Shown: positions 17,371-27,241, counted from the first letter of the stretch. The stretch is 45,730 nucleotides of DNA from Clostridia bacterium (GCA_017447185.1 JAFSOC010000030.1:1-45730); one strand, 5' to 3'. The notes: generated by a model from the letters alone, not told the origin. Made by a program: numbers and translations.

Positions 17371-18234
17371 TTACAGCCGGACGGCCAGGGCGCCGGGGAG
17401 GATCTCATACCGGGCTTCATCCATGGGGATCAGCTCGCCGTCCACATCCAGCACCATGCCGGGGCAGCGGAAGGTGATCTCCGTACACTGGAATTCCCGG
17501 ATGCCGGGGAGGGTCGTATGCTTCCCGGGAATAAACTTGGACAGCATTTTCAGGATTTTGCCGCGGCTGAATTTGTCCGCGATGACCACGTTGAAGAGGC
17601 CGTCATCCGGCTCCGCGTGGGGAACGGCCTTCATGCCGCCGCCGATCCAGCAGCCGTTGCCGACGGAGAAGATGGTCACGTCCTTCTTTTCCGTCTTTCC
17701 GTCGAGGGTGATTTCCACCGGGAGGGGTTTGAAATGCTTCAGGGCGGCGAAAATGCCCGCCAGATAAGGCAGGATGCCGTGGCCGAGATACTTGAAGCGG
17801 GCAGCCTGGCGCAGCACCTCCACATCGAAGCCGGAGCCGGACACATTCAGGAAATACCGGTCGTTCAGCTTGCCCACATCGAGGCGGCGGAGTTTCCCGG
17901 ACAGCTGGACCTTCAGGGCCTCGAGCGGATCCTTCGGGAGATCCAGCACGCGAACGAAATCGTTGCCCGTGCCGCAGGGGACAAAATACATGGTGACAAA
18001 ATGGCCGGCCAGGCCGTTCACCACACCGGAAATGGTCCCGTCCCCGCCGATGCAGACGATTTCCGTCTCACCGGCCTCCACGGCCTGGGCTGCCAGGACT
18101 GTTGCGTGGCCGGGAGCTTCCGTCCTGCTGAAATGGAAGGGAATCTTCCTTTCCTCCAGCAGTTCCCGGACCCGCGTAAAAACCGCGGCGCCGTTCCCGT
18201 TGCCGGCGGTTTCATTCACAATCAGATAGAGCAT
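17371..18234 (-). CDS. Diacylglycerol kinase family lipid kinase
   Basis: This 287-residue protein belongs to the DagK/YegS/LCB5 fold family, which phosphorylates diacylglycerol or related lipids with ATP. It has the N-terminal IVNETAGNGNG nucleotide region, the catalytic CIGGDGTISGVVNGL motif, the PCGTGNDFVRVL loop, and the later FSVGNGCWIGGGMKAVPHAEPDDGLF block typical of these kinases, with the Asp-rich general-base region. ATG 18234 is chosen because GGGAGG lies 10 nt upstream; the frame's first ATG (18252) overlaps that site. In Gram-positives such enzymes recycle diacylglycerol left over from lipoteichoic acid or glycan synthesis, which would suit the surface-glycan genes nearby. The true lipid substrate is not visible. 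Confidence 0.88.
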   Translation of the reverse strand: MLYLIVNETAGNGNGAAVFTRVRELLEERKIPFHFSRTEAPGHATVLAAQAVEAGETEIVCIGGDGTISGVVNGLAGHFVTMYFVPCGTGNDFVRVLDLPKDPLEALKVQLSGKLRRLDVGKLNDRYFLNVSGSGFDVEVLRQAARFKYLGHGILPYLAGIFAALKHFKPLPVEITLDGKTEKKDVTIFSVGNGCWIGGGMKAVPHAEPDDGLFNVVIADKFSRGKILKMLSKFIPGKHTTLPGIREFQCTEITFRCPGMVLDVDGELIPMDEARYEILPGALAVRL

Positions 18235-18329
18235 GCCGCGTGTACCTCCCATAATGGTCTCATCTTACCACAGAAGCAGGCGGGCCGGAAGGTTTTTTCA
18301 CAGTTTTTTACGCTTTCCCGCGGAAAGAA

Positions 18330-18358
18330 TTGCACCGATTGCTTCTTAATGATACAAT
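18330..18358 (+). promoter_or_regulatory. Likely promoter of the ABC transporter gene
   Basis: TTGCAC (18330-18335), 17 nt, TACAAT (18353-18358). It lies about 50 nt upstream of the ABC gene start, in the divergent gap to the lipid kinase. Confidence 0.45.
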
Positions 18359-18410
18359 ATTATATCTATGTACCTGGAGTATATAGAGGATTATCGGAGG
18401 TTTTCAACGG

Positions 18411-21056
18411 ATGCTTACACTGAAACAGATCACAAAGGTTTATTCCGGCGGAGAAATGCAGGTAAACGCGCTGCGCGGAATCAACCTGGAATTCCCGGAG
18501 AGCGAGTTCGCTGCGATCCTCGGTCCCTCCGGCTGCGGCAAGACGACGCTGCTGAATATTATCGGCGGACTGGACCAGTACACGGACGGTGACCTGGTCA
18601 TCCGCGGCAAGAGCACGAAACAGTTCAGGGAAAGCGACTGGGACACCTACCGGAACCATGCGGTTGGCTTCGTTTTCCAGAGCTACAACCTGATTCCGCA
18701 CCAGACGGTGCTGGCCAACGTGGAACTGGCGCTGACGCTTTCCGGCATCGGCCGGGAGGAACGGCGGCGCAGGGCGATTGACGCCCTGGAGCAGGTGGGC
18801 CTGGCAGACCAGATCCGCAAAAAGCCCAACGAGCTGAGCGGCGGCCAGATGCAGCGTGTCGCCATCGCCCGGGCCCTGGTGAACAATCCGGAGATCCTGC
18901 TGGCGGACGAACCCACCGGCGCCCTGGACAGCGAAACCAGCATCCAGGTGATGGAGATCCTGCGGGAAGTCGCCCGGAAGCGGCTGGTCATCATGGTGAC
19001 ACATAACCCGGAACTGGCGAACGAATACGCCGACCGGATTATCCGCCTGCTGGACGGGCAGGTGGTCAGCGACGAGCAGACCGTGCGGGAAAACGCGCCG
19101 GATGAAAGGACCCTGCAGGAGACGAAGAAAAAGCGCTCCATGAGCTTCGGGACGGCGCTGAAGCTGAGCCTGACCAACCTGATGACCAAGAAGGGACGGA
19201 CGATCCTGACCGCCTTTGCCGGCTCCATCGGCATTATCGGCATCGCGCTGATCCTGAGCATTTCCAGCGGCGTGGACCGGTTCATCGACCGGGTGCAGCG
19301 GGATACGCTGTCCGCCTATCCGCTGGAGATCAACGCCCAGAGCATGGATATGACCGAGACGCTGCAGAACATGTTCAGCACGGACTCGGGCAGCGGCGAG
19401 GCGCACAACGACGGGAAGGTCCATTCCGGAACACGGATGACCAATACCATGAGCGCCATGATGAGCGGTGTGAAGACCAATGACCTGAAATCCTTCAAGG
19501 CCTGGCTGGACGACCCGGCAAACGGGATTGACAAGCTGGTTACCGGCATCCAGTACGAGTACGATACACCGCTGGTGATCTACCGGACGGACGGCGGGAT
19601 GAAGCTGAAGGTGAATCCCTCCACCACGATGCAGTCCACCGGCATGATGGACATGTGGAATTTCGGCGCGGCCAGCGCAGGCATCCAGCAGACCATGATG
19701 GATACCTTCATGAAGCGGATGAACGTGTTTGAGCCGATGCTGGACAATGAGGAACTGCTGAAGAGCCAGTACGAAGTGCTCTACGGCCGGATGCCGGAGA
19801 ATAAGTACGAAGTCGTGCTGATCCTGAACAAGCGGAACGAGCTGAGCGACTACACGCTGTACTCCCTGGGACTGAAGGACCAGGGCGAGCTGCGGGGACA
19901 GTTCACGAACCTGATGAGCGGCCAGGGCGTCGAGAGCGTGGATATGGAATTCACGTATGAAGAGCTGCTGAACCTCCAGTTCAAGCTGATGCCGACCACG
20001 GACCTGTATGTGAAGAGCGGGAGCTTCTGGAAGGATGCAAGCGGCGACGAAGCATTCCTGACGCAGAAGCTGGCGGAAGCGACAGAGCTGAAGGTTGTCG
20101 GCGTGATCCGGCCCGCGGAGGGCACGATTGCCACCTCCAACAGCGGCACCATCGGCTACAAACGGGAACTGATGGATGAGATGATCCGCCGGGTGAACGA
20201 AAGCCCGATCGTGCAGGAACAGCTGGCGGATCCGGAAAAGGACGTTTTCACGGGCCAGGTATTCCATACGGAACAGATCGACGTGCTGAGCCTGACGGAA
20301 ACCATGGAGATGCCGGAACTGATTTCCCTGATGGAAGAAAAGGGATTCATTCCCAAGGGCATGATTCCGGACGTGCTGAAACCGCTGATTACCAAGGATA
20401 TCGTGCAGCAGTTCGTCCAGAAGGGCACCGTCATGATTGAGGGCAACACGCTGGAGAAGAACCTGGAGAAACTGGGTGTCAGCGATGAAACCAAACCCTC
20501 GGCCATCCGGATCTACCCGAAGAACTTCGAATCCAAGCAGACGCTGACCGCGAAGATCAAGCAGTATAACGCGGAGGGCGGCGAGGAAAAGGCGATCTAC
20601 TACACGGACGTGCTGGAGCTGCTGATGAACAGCGTGACGACGATCGTCAACTCCATCAGCTACGTGCTGATTGCCTTCGTGGCCATCAGCCTGGTGGTAT
20701 CCTCCATCATGATCGGGATTATTACCTACATCAGCGTGCTGGAGCGGACGAAGGAGATCGGTATCCTGCGGGCCATCGGCGCAAGCCGGAGGGACGTGGG
20801 CCGGGTGTTCAACGCGGAGACGCTGATCGTCGGATTCGCGGCGGGATGCATCGGCATCGCGATTACGCTGCTGCTGGTGGTGATCGCGAACATTATCCTG
20901 AAGTCCCTGACGGGCATCGGCGGACTGGCGTTCCTGCCGGCAGGCGGCGCGGGCGTGCTGGTGCTGATTTCCATGGTGCTGACGCTGATTGCGGGTATTA
21001 TTCCCTCGCGGATGGCATCGAAGAAGGATCCGGTGGTTGCGCTGCGCAGCGAGTAA
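18411..21056 (+). CDS. MacB/FtsX-type ABC transporter, ATPase fused to permease
   Basis: The 881-residue protein joins an ABC ATPase and an FtsX-type permease. The ATPase (about 1-225) has Walker A GPSGCGKTT (38-46), LSGGQ (142-146), Walker B ILLADEPTGALD and the switch VTHN. A first membrane helix is near residue 262 (FAGSIGIIGIALILSISSG), followed by an extracytoplasmic domain of about 450 residues and three closing helices (ISYVLIAFVAISLVVSSIMI to PAGGAGVLVLISMVLTLIAG). The ERTKEIGILRAIGAS coupling motif is typical. Such transporters work as mechanotransmitters that export antimicrobial peptides or activate cell-wall enzymes rather than as classical pumps. GGAGG lies 10 nt before the ATG. 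No membrane-fusion partner is adjacent. ileS follows 76 nt later with no obvious terminator between. Confidence 0.9.
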   Translation: MLTLKQITKVYSGGEMQVNALRGINLEFPESEFAAILGPSGCGKTTLLNIIGGLDQYTDGDLVIRGKSTKQFRESDWDTYRNHAVGFVFQSYNLIPHQTVLANVELALTLSGIGREERRRRAIDALEQVGLADQIRKKPNELSGGQMQRVAIARALVNNPEILLADEPTGALDSETSIQVMEILREVARKRLVIMVTHNPELANEYADRIIRLLDGQVVSDEQTVRENAPDERTLQETKKKRSMSFGTALKLSLTNLMTKKGRTILTAFAGSIGIIGIALILSISSGVDRFIDRVQRDTLSAYPLEINAQSMDMTETLQNMFSTDSGSGEAHNDGKVHSGTRMTNTMSAMMSGVKTNDLKSFKAWLDDPANGIDKLVTGIQYEYDTPLVIYRTDGGMKLKVNPSTTMQSTGMMDMWNFGAASAGIQQTMMDTFMKRMNVFEPMLDNEELLKSQYEVLYGRMPENKYEVVLILNKRNELSDYTLYSLGLKDQGELRGQFTNLMSGQGVESVDMEFTYEELLNLQFKLMPTTDLYVKSGSFWKDASGDEAFLTQKLAEATELKVVGVIRPAEGTIATSNSGTIGYKRELMDEMIRRVNESPIVQEQLADPEKDVFTGQVFHTEQIDVLSLTETMEMPELISLMEEKGFIPKGMIPDVLKPLITKDIVQQFVQKGTVMIEGNTLEKNLEKLGVSDETKPSAIRIYPKNFESKQTLTAKIKQYNAEGGEEKAIYYTDVLELLMNSVTTIVNSISYVLIAFVAISLVVSSIMIGIITYISVLERTKEIGILRAIGASRRDVGRVFNAETLIVGFAAGCIGIAITLLLVVIANIILKSLTGIGGLAFLPAGGAGVLVLISMVLTLIAGIIPSRMASKKDPVVALRSE

Positions 21057-21132
21057 GCCGGTGAATAAAGGAAAACACGCGGAAAACGCAGAAATATAAA
21101 CATTTGTGAATCGCACAGAGAGGAAGAGAGTT

Positions 21133-24100
21133 ATGTACAACAAAGTCGCGACAGATATGAACTTTGCAGCCAGGGAAAAACAAACCGCGGAAATGTGGAA
21201 GGAAAAAGACATCATCCGCAAGAGTTTTCACCACCGGGACGGAGCGGAGCAGTTCACGTTCTTTGACGGACCGCCTACCGCCAACGGAAAGCCGCATATC
21301 GGTCATATCGAGACGCGCGTGATCAAGGACCTCATCCCCCGGTACCACACGATGAAGGGGAAGAGCGTGCTGCGCAAGGCCGGCTGGGATACCCACGGCC
21401 TGCCGGTGGAACTGGAAGTGGAAAAGACGCTGGGCCTCGACGGAAAGCCCCAGATCGAGCAGTACGGCATCGAGCCGTTCATCGCCGAATGCAAAAAGAG
21501 CGTCTGGAAATACCTGCATGAGTGGGAGAAAATGTCCGAACAGGTGGGTTACTGGGTGGACATGGAGCATCCCTACATCACCTATGAAAACAACTACATC
21601 GAGAGCGAATGGTGGAGCCTGAAGCAGATCCACGAAAAGGGACTGCTGTACCAGGGACACAAGATCGTGCCGTACTGCCCGCGCTGCGGAACGGCGCTGT
21701 CCAGCCATGAAGTGGCCCAGGGCTACAAGAATGTGAAGGAAATCTCCGCCTTCGTGCGGTTCATGGTCAAGGGCGAGCCGGATACCTACCTGCTGGCCTG
21801 GACCACCACGCCCTGGACGCTGCCGAGCAACCTGGCTCTTTGCGTGAACGCCCGCGAAACCTACTGCCGCGTGCTGGTCAAGGATGAAGGGAAGACCTGC
21901 ATCATGGCCAAAGCCCTGGTGGAAAAGGTGTTCGAGGGACGGGAAACCGAAATCAAGGAAGAATTCCCGGGCGCGGACCTGAAGGGCATGGAATACGAAC
22001 CGCTGTACCGCTTCCGTGAGCCGGACGGAAAAGCCTGGTTCGTGGTATGCGACGACTATGTCACGATGGAAGACGGTTCCGGCATCGTGCATATTGCGCC
22101 TGCCTTCGGTGAAGACGACAACCGGGTCTGCAAGGAGAACGGCGTGCCGTTCATCAACCTGGTGAACACCCAGGGCAAATTCGACGAGGATACGACCTGG
22201 GCCGGCACCTTCGTGAAGGACGCGGATCCCATGATCCTGCAGGACCTGAAGGACCGCGGCCTGCTGTTCGCAGCGGTGCCCTTCGCCCATGACTATCCCT
22301 TCTGCTGGCGCTGTGACACGCCCCTGCTGTACTACGCACGGCCGACCTGGTTCATCAAGATGACCGCCCTGCGGGACAACCTGGTGCGCAACAACCGGAC
22401 CGTGAACTGGATGCCGGACAACATCAAGGACGGCCGGATGGGCAACTTCCTGGAGAACGTGATCGACTGGGGTCTCAGCCGGGAACGCTACTGGGGAACG
22501 CCCCTGCCGGTATGGAAGTGCGAAGAGGGCCATCTGCACGTGATCGGTTCCCGGGAGGAACTGCGGAAGATGGCGATCACCGATCCGGGTCCGGACGTGG
22601 AACTGCACCGGCCCTTCATCGATGAAGTGACGATCCGCTGCCCCGAGTGCGGCAAGGAAATGCACCGGGTGAAGGAAGTCATCGACTGCTGGTACGACTC
22701 CGGCAGCATGCCCTTCGCGCAGTGGCACTATCCCTTTGAAAACAAGGAAATGTTCGAAAAGAACTTCCCCGCGGACTTCATCTCCGAAGCCATCGACCAG
22801 ACCCGCGGATGGTTCTATACGCTGGAAGCGATCTCCACGCTGCTGTTTGACCGGGCGCCGTTCAAGAACTGTATCGTGATGGGTCACGTGCAGGACGCGG
22901 AAGGCCGCAAGATGAGCAAACACCTGGGCAATGTGGTGGATCCCTTCGAAATGCTGGACAAGTTCGGCGCGGACGCGCTGCGCTGGTACTTCTACACCAC
23001 CTCCGCTCCGTGGCTGCCCAAGCGCTTCAGCGAGGAAGCCGTGCAGGAAGGACAGCGGAAATTCCTGGCCACCCTGCAGAATACCTACGCCTTCTTCGCA
23101 ATGTACGCGCAGATCGACGGATTTGATCCCCAGGCCCATCCGCTGGAAAAGACGGAACTGACGCTGATGGACCGCTGGATCCTGAGCAAGCTGAATACCC
23201 TGATCGCCGAAGTGGACGATCACCTGGCCAACTACCGGATCACGGAAGGCGCCAACGCGCTGGCCGCCTTTGTGGACGACCTGAGCAACTGGTATGTGCG
23301 CCGCGGCCGTGAACGCTTCTGGGGCAAGGGAATGGCCGGCGACAAGGAAGCCGCCTTCGCCACCCTGTACCATGTGCTGGTGACCCTGAGCCAGGTGTGC
23401 GCGCCCTTCATCCCGTTCCTGGCGGAAGAGATCTGGCAGAACCTGGTGGTGAACAACGTGCCCGGCGCCGCGAAGAGCGTGCACCTGACCGATTTCCCGG
23501 TGAGCGACGCGAGCCGCATCGATCCGGACATGGAGAAGCAGATGGACGCGCTGCTGGAAGCGGTCCAGCTGGGACGCGCCTGCCGCAACGCGGCGAACCT
23601 GAAGGTCCGCCAGCCGCTGGCAAAGATGTATGTCAAGGGCGCTTCCTTCGACAAGGCGTACCAGGAACTGTGCGAAGACGAACTGAACGTGCAGGAGGTC
23701 GTATTCACCGAGGATGCGCACGCCTTCACAACCTATAAGCTGAAGCCGCAGATGCGGACCCTGGGACCGAAGTACGGCAAGCTGCTGGGAAAGATCGGCC
23801 AGAAGCTGGGCGAGATGGACGGAAACGACGTGGTGGACGCCTTCGCCCGCGGCGAGGAAGTTTCCTTCACGATCGACGACACCCAGGTGACCCTGGCCAA
23901 GGACGACGTGCTGACCGAGCCGATGCAGAAGCCCGGCTTCATGGCCATGGAAGACAAGGGCGTCACGGTTGTGCTGGACACCAACCTGACGGAAGACCTG
24001 ATCCGCGAAGGCTATGCCCGCGAAGTGATCTCCAAGCTGCAGACCATGCGCAAGGAAGCCGGCTTCGAGGTGACCGACCGGATCAACGTAACCTACACCT

Positions 24101-24264
24101 GTGATGACGATCTGGCGGCGGCGGTGGAAGCCTTCCGCGAGATGATCACCCGGACCACGCTGGCCCTGAGCCTGGAGCGCGGCGACGCGCCGGAAGGCGC
24201 TGTTTCCCGTGAGTGGGATATCAACGGCAGGAAGGCTGTGCTCGGAGTACAGAAAAACGCATGA
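21133..24264 (+). CDS. ileS: Isoleucyl-tRNA synthetase, IleS2 type
   Basis: It charges tRNA-Ile with isoleucine and has a class I fold. The 1,043 residues contain the HIGH motif (55-58, GKPHIGHIETRVIKD), the editing CP1 domain (LLAWTTTPWTLPSNLA), the family WYDSGSMPFAQWHYP block and KMSKH (about 593, AEGRKMSKHLGNVVDPFEML). The length and KMSKH variant fit the longer, eukaryote-like IleS2 group, which is often naturally insensitive to mupirocin; that property is inferred, not seen. ATG 21133 follows GAGGAAGAGAG; the frame start at 21106 lacks a site. There are only 76 nt between the previous gene and this one, too short for the T-box leader that usually controls ileS in Firmicutes. The next gene overlaps by ATGA. 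Confidence 0.95.
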   Translation: MYNKVATDMNFAAREKQTAEMWKEKDIIRKSFHHRDGAEQFTFFDGPPTANGKPHIGHIETRVIKDLIPRYHTMKGKSVLRKAGWDTHGLPVELEVEKTLGLDGKPQIEQYGIEPFIAECKKSVWKYLHEWEKMSEQVGYWVDMEHPYITYENNYIESEWWSLKQIHEKGLLYQGHKIVPYCPRCGTALSSHEVAQGYKNVKEISAFVRFMVKGEPDTYLLAWTTTPWTLPSNLALCVNARETYCRVLVKDEGKTCIMAKALVEKVFEGRETEIKEEFPGADLKGMEYEPLYRFREPDGKAWFVVCDDYVTMEDGSGIVHIAPAFGEDDNRVCKENGVPFINLVNTQGKFDEDTTWAGTFVKDADPMILQDLKDRGLLFAAVPFAHDYPFCWRCDTPLLYYARPTWFIKMTALRDNLVRNNRTVNWMPDNIKDGRMGNFLENVIDWGLSRERYWGTPLPVWKCEEGHLHVIGSREELRKMAITDPGPDVELHRPFIDEVTIRCPECGKEMHRVKEVIDCWYDSGSMPFAQWHYPFENKEMFEKNFPADFISEAIDQTRGWFYTLEAISTLLFDRAPFKNCIVMGHVQDAEGRKMSKHLGNVVDPFEMLDKFGADALRWYFYTTSAPWLPKRFSEEAVQEGQRKFLATLQNTYAFFAMYAQIDGFDPQAHPLEKTELTLMDRWILSKLNTLIAEVDDHLANYRITEGANALAAFVDDLSNWYVRRGRERFWGKGMAGDKEAAFATLYHVLVTLSQVCAPFIPFLAEEIWQNLVVNNVPGAAKSVHLTDFPVSDASRIDPDMEKQMDALLEAVQLGRACRNAANLKVRQPLAKMYVKGASFDKAYQELCEDELNVQEVVFTEDAHAFTTYKLKPQMRTLGPKYGKLLGKIGQKLGEMDGNDVVDAFARGEEVSFTIDDTQVTLAKDDVLTEPMQKPGFMAMEDKGVTVVLDTNLTEDLIREGYAREVISKLQTMRKEAGFEVTDRINVTYTCDDDLAAAVEAFREMITRTTLALSLERGDAPEGAVSREWDINGRKAVLGVQKNA

Positions 24265-25556
24265 AAATCGCAATGATCGGGCAGGACATTCCGGTGCTCC
24301 TGCCCACCCTTTTAACTGACCTTCTTTTCGCGGGGAAGGAAGCAGACGCGACCGTCACCGTGGAGGAAGGAAACGCTGCCATGCAGGAGGTACTGCAGGG
24401 ATACGGCGACGCTGTGTTCCGGCACGCCGGGATCGGCGGCGGGATCCTGGTTTCCGCGGACCGGAAGGAAGTGCTGACCGGCGCGGACTGCGTGATCTAC
24501 GCAGGAGACCCGCAGGCGGCGAGCCGGTACTTCATGGACCGGAGCGCCCTGGGCAGCGACGATGAGAACGATCCGGGGCTGACGGACCAGGCCCGGGTGA
24601 ACGGCGGCATCGGCGGGCTGATGCACGCGATGCGGGCCGGGCAGGCGATCCTGCGCCTGTGCGACAGCATGGATGAATGCTGCCCGGACACGCTGGTGAT
24701 CAACCTGGGGCAGCCGATGGCAAGGACGACGGCCATCTTCCTGGACCGGGGATACCGGTGCCTGGGGATGGGCCGGACGCCCATGAAGGGCGCCAACGGC
24801 GCGGAAACTTACGCGAAACGCCTGCAGATCAAGCCGGAGAACCTGAAAGCGGCCACGGTGGGACTGCCGGGATTCGCTTTCCTGACGGAGATCCGGGATG
24901 GAAAGGCGGACATGCTGCCGAAGCTGAAAAAAGCGGCGGAAAAGAACGAGCTGGGCAGCCTGAGCAAGCGCTGGCTCGGATGGTGGGACGCGATCCCCGC
25001 GGGGGATGTGACGGACCACGCTGAATTCCTGCCGGCGCAGCCCGACTATATTCCGGAAGAGAAACCGGAATTCGGCGAGAGCGTCGAACGCCGGAAGGAC
25101 CGGATCCTTTACATGAACACGGTGCGGGAGCAGGGCGCGGAGGCGCGGGAAGGCGCCATGGCCCAGCTGCTGCTTCTGAGCAAGGCGCCGCCCATCCGGC
25201 CCATGCAGCTGGCGCTGGCAGTGCTGCGGAAGGAAACGGCGGAGATTCCGGCGGTGACCCGGAAGAACGAAAACGAGATGGCACAGCTGCCGCCGGAGGC
25301 CGTGATCGAAACGACGCTGCACCTGGAAAACGGCGTGGAGCAGAAGCAGGCGATCCGGGTGCCGGAAGCGCTGGCGGAAGTGCTGCGGGAAGTGGACGAA
25401 GCCAACCGGCTGGCCGCCAAAGCCGCGGAAGGCGACACGGGCGCCCTGCGGGAATGCGTGGAGACGGACCCGGCGCTGGGCGGACTGGACCGGCTGTACT
25501 GCATGGATGTGGTGCAGGCACTGATCCGGCTCCATGAGGACGTGCTCAGTTTTTAG
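24261..25556 (+). CDS. Degenerate GH4-like protein
   Basis: The 431-residue protein follows the GH4 (NAD/Mn-dependent glycosidase) fold: MKIAMIG at the N-terminus, ADCVIYA in the Rossmann region, a DTLVINLGQPMARTT segment where the family has the NPM motif, and the C-terminal LPPEAVIETTLHLENGV plus DPALGGLDRLYCMDVVQALI. The glycine-rich nucleotide loop is replaced by IGQDIPVLLPTL, and the conserved Cys-His that binds the catalytic metal (GLCH in active members) reads GMGRT. It is therefore probably not an active GH4 glycosidase and may bind a sugar, be regulatory, or be decaying. It is still a complete, uninterrupted frame. ATG 24261 overlaps the ileS stop (ATGA). Confidence 0.7.
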   Translation: MKIAMIGQDIPVLLPTLLTDLLFAGKEADATVTVEEGNAAMQEVLQGYGDAVFRHAGIGGGILVSADRKEVLTGADCVIYAGDPQAASRYFMDRSALGSDDENDPGLTDQARVNGGIGGLMHAMRAGQAILRLCDSMDECCPDTLVINLGQPMARTTAIFLDRGYRCLGMGRTPMKGANGAETYAKRLQIKPENLKAATVGLPGFAFLTEIRDGKADMLPKLKKAAEKNELGSLSKRWLGWWDAIPAGDVTDHAEFLPAQPDYIPEEKPEFGESVERRKDRILYMNTVREQGAEAREGAMAQLLLLSKAPPIRPMQLALAVLRKETAEIPAVTRKNENEMAQLPPEAVIETTLHLENGVEQKQAIRVPEALAEVLREVDEANRLAAKAAEGDTGALRECVETDPALGGLDRLYCMDVVQALIRLHEDVLSF

Positions 25557-25590
25557 CTGTTAGTTTTTAGCTTTAGTTAGTTTTAGAGGG
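25551..25590. repeat. TTAGTTTTTAGCT low-complexity tract
   Basis: The 43-nt gap between the GH4-like gene and the methyltransferase gene consists largely of TTTTTAGCTGTTAG-type repeats. It belongs to the same kind of post-stop tract as those at 7966 and 27241. Confidence 0.5.
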
Positions 25591-25599
25591 GTATGAGGA

Positions 25600-26463
25600 A
25601 TGTTTCTGGCAGACAGCTGGGTTGATTACGAGGTACTGGACACCGGGGACGGCGAAAAGCTGGAACGGTGGGGCGAGATTATCCTGCGCCGGCCGGATCC
25701 CCAGACCATCTGGCCGAAGGGAAAGGAAGCCCTGTGGCGGAAAGCCCAGGCGCACTACCACCGCAGCGACCGGGGCGGCGGGGAATGGGAATTCCTTCAG
25801 AAGCTGCCGGAACGCTGGACGGTAAGCCATGAAGACCTGACCTTCTATGTGCGGCCGACGGGCTTCAAGCATACGGGCCTGTTTCCGGAACAGGCCGCCA
25901 ACTGGATCTGGATGAGCGACCTGATCCGGAAGGACGGGCGGAAGGACCTGAAGGTGCTGAACCTGTTCGGATACACCGGCGGGGCCACGCTGGCCTGCGC
26001 CGCTGCCGGCGCGCATGTGACCCATGTGGACGCAGCGAAGGGCATGGTGCTGTGGGCGAAGGAAAACCGGGAACTGAGCGGACTGCCGGAGACCTCCTTC
26101 CGCTGGATCGTGGAGGATGCGCTGCGGTTTGTGCAGCGGGAAATCCGCCGCGGGAACCACTATGAAGGCATCCTGATGGATCCGCCCAGCTACGGACGGG
26201 GACCTTCCGGCGAAGTATGGAAACTGGAAAATGAACTGTACGGACTGATCGACACCTGTGCCCAGGTGCTGTCCGAAGAGCCGCTGTTCTTCCTGATCAA
26301 CAGCTATACGACGGGATTCCAGGCCAGCGTGCTGAATAACATGCTGGACAAGTGCGTGGTGCGGCGGTACGGCGGATTCGCGGACAGCGAGGAGCTGTGC
26401 CTGCCGGTGACCACCGGCGGAGTGCTGCCCTGCGGCGCCAGCGGGAGGTGGCAGCGTGCCTGA
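25600..26463 (+). CDS. Class I SAM-dependent methyltransferase (RlmI/RlmK-like)
   Basis: The 287-residue protein has a short N-terminal region followed by a Rossmann methyltransferase domain. SAM-binding motif I is VLNLFGYTGGATLACAAAGA (residues about 126-145), motif II is VTHVDAAKGMV, and the target-base motif is ILMDPPSYGRGPSGEVW. This matches the Methyltrans_SAM family, whose known members methylate cytosine-5 or guanosine in 23S rRNA. The exact base is not predictable here. GAGG lies just before the ATG at 25600. Its stop overlaps the start of the RluA-type gene by 8 nt, so the two rRNA/tRNA-modification enzymes are coupled. Confidence 0.82.
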   Translation: MFLADSWVDYEVLDTGDGEKLERWGEIILRRPDPQTIWPKGKEALWRKAQAHYHRSDRGGGEWEFLQKLPERWTVSHEDLTFYVRPTGFKHTGLFPEQAANWIWMSDLIRKDGRKDLKVLNLFGYTGGATLACAAAGAHVTHVDAAKGMVLWAKENRELSGLPETSFRWIVEDALRFVQREIRRGNHYEGILMDPPSYGRGPSGEVWKLENELYGLIDTCAQVLSEEPLFFLINSYTTGFQASVLNNMLDKCVVRRYGGFADSEELCLPVTTGGVLPCGASGRWQRA

Positions 26464-27240
26464 CATCCTGTATGAAGACAACCATGTGCTCGTGGCGATC
26501 AAGCCGCCGAACATGCTCTCCCAGGCGGACCAGACGGGGGATACGGATATCCTGACCCTGCTGAAGGAATACATCCGGGAGAAGTACCACAAGCCGGGGA
26601 ACGTCTACCTGGGCCTGGTGCACCGGCTGGACCGGCCGGTGGGCGGGCTGATGGTATTTGCCCGGACGAGCAAGGCTGCAGCCCGGCTGGACGCCCAGAT
26701 GCGGGAGCACGAGATGGGCCGGGAATACCTGTGCGTGGCCATGGGCGAGGCGGAGGAGAAATTCACCCTGACGGACTACCTGATCCACGATCCGATTTCC
26801 AACAAGGAAACGGTATGCGAGGCAGACATGAAGGGCGGAAAGCTGGCGATCCTGCACGGACGGTGCATTGAGCGCCGGGAGGGAACCAGCCTGTGCGGCA
26901 TCAAGCTGCAGACGGGGCGGAAGCACCAGATCCGGGCGCAGATGAGCGCCGCGGGACTGCCGCTGTGGGGCGACAATCGCTACGGCAGCGGAATTCCCGG
27001 ACAGCAGATTGCCCTGTGGGGATACAAGCTGACGTTTGAGCACCCGATTACCCACGAAACCATGACGTTCCACAGCATGCCGGAAGGCAACGTGTGGAAC
27101 CTGTATGCCGACCTGCTGACGATTCCGGAGGACACGGAGGAGAAGAAGGAACCGGATCAGATCCTGATCCGCCCGGAGGTCGTGCAGAAGCTGGAAGAGT
27201 TTGATAAATACAAGCCGGTCGGAGTGGACGAACTGCTGTA

Positions 27241-27241
<1 letters not shown>
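26456..27241 (+). CDS. RluA-family pseudouridine synthase
   Basis: It isomerises uridine to pseudouridine in rRNA or tRNA. The 261 residues include the family's N-terminal ILYEDNHVLVAIKPPNMLSQ, the catalytic LVHRLDRPVGGLMVFARTS with its Asp, the central GREYLCVAMG, and the C-terminal LQTGRKHQIRAQMSAAGLPL with YGSG. There is no S4 RNA-binding domain at the front, so it is a short RluA/TruC-like member. The start is GTG at 26456 with GGGAGG about 8 nt upstream; it overlaps the methyltransferase stop. The last 35 residues (EDTEEKKEPDQILIRPEV and on) are a charged extension. Confidence 0.9.

Noticed and set aside
21057-21132. T-box leader of ileS
   Set aside because: Only 76 nt of space and no specifier loop or AGGGTGGNACCGCG-like T-box sequence.
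18366-24273. Long minus-strand frames opposite the ABC transporter and ileS
   Set aside because: Both are antisense shadows of well-identified genes in GC-rich DNA.
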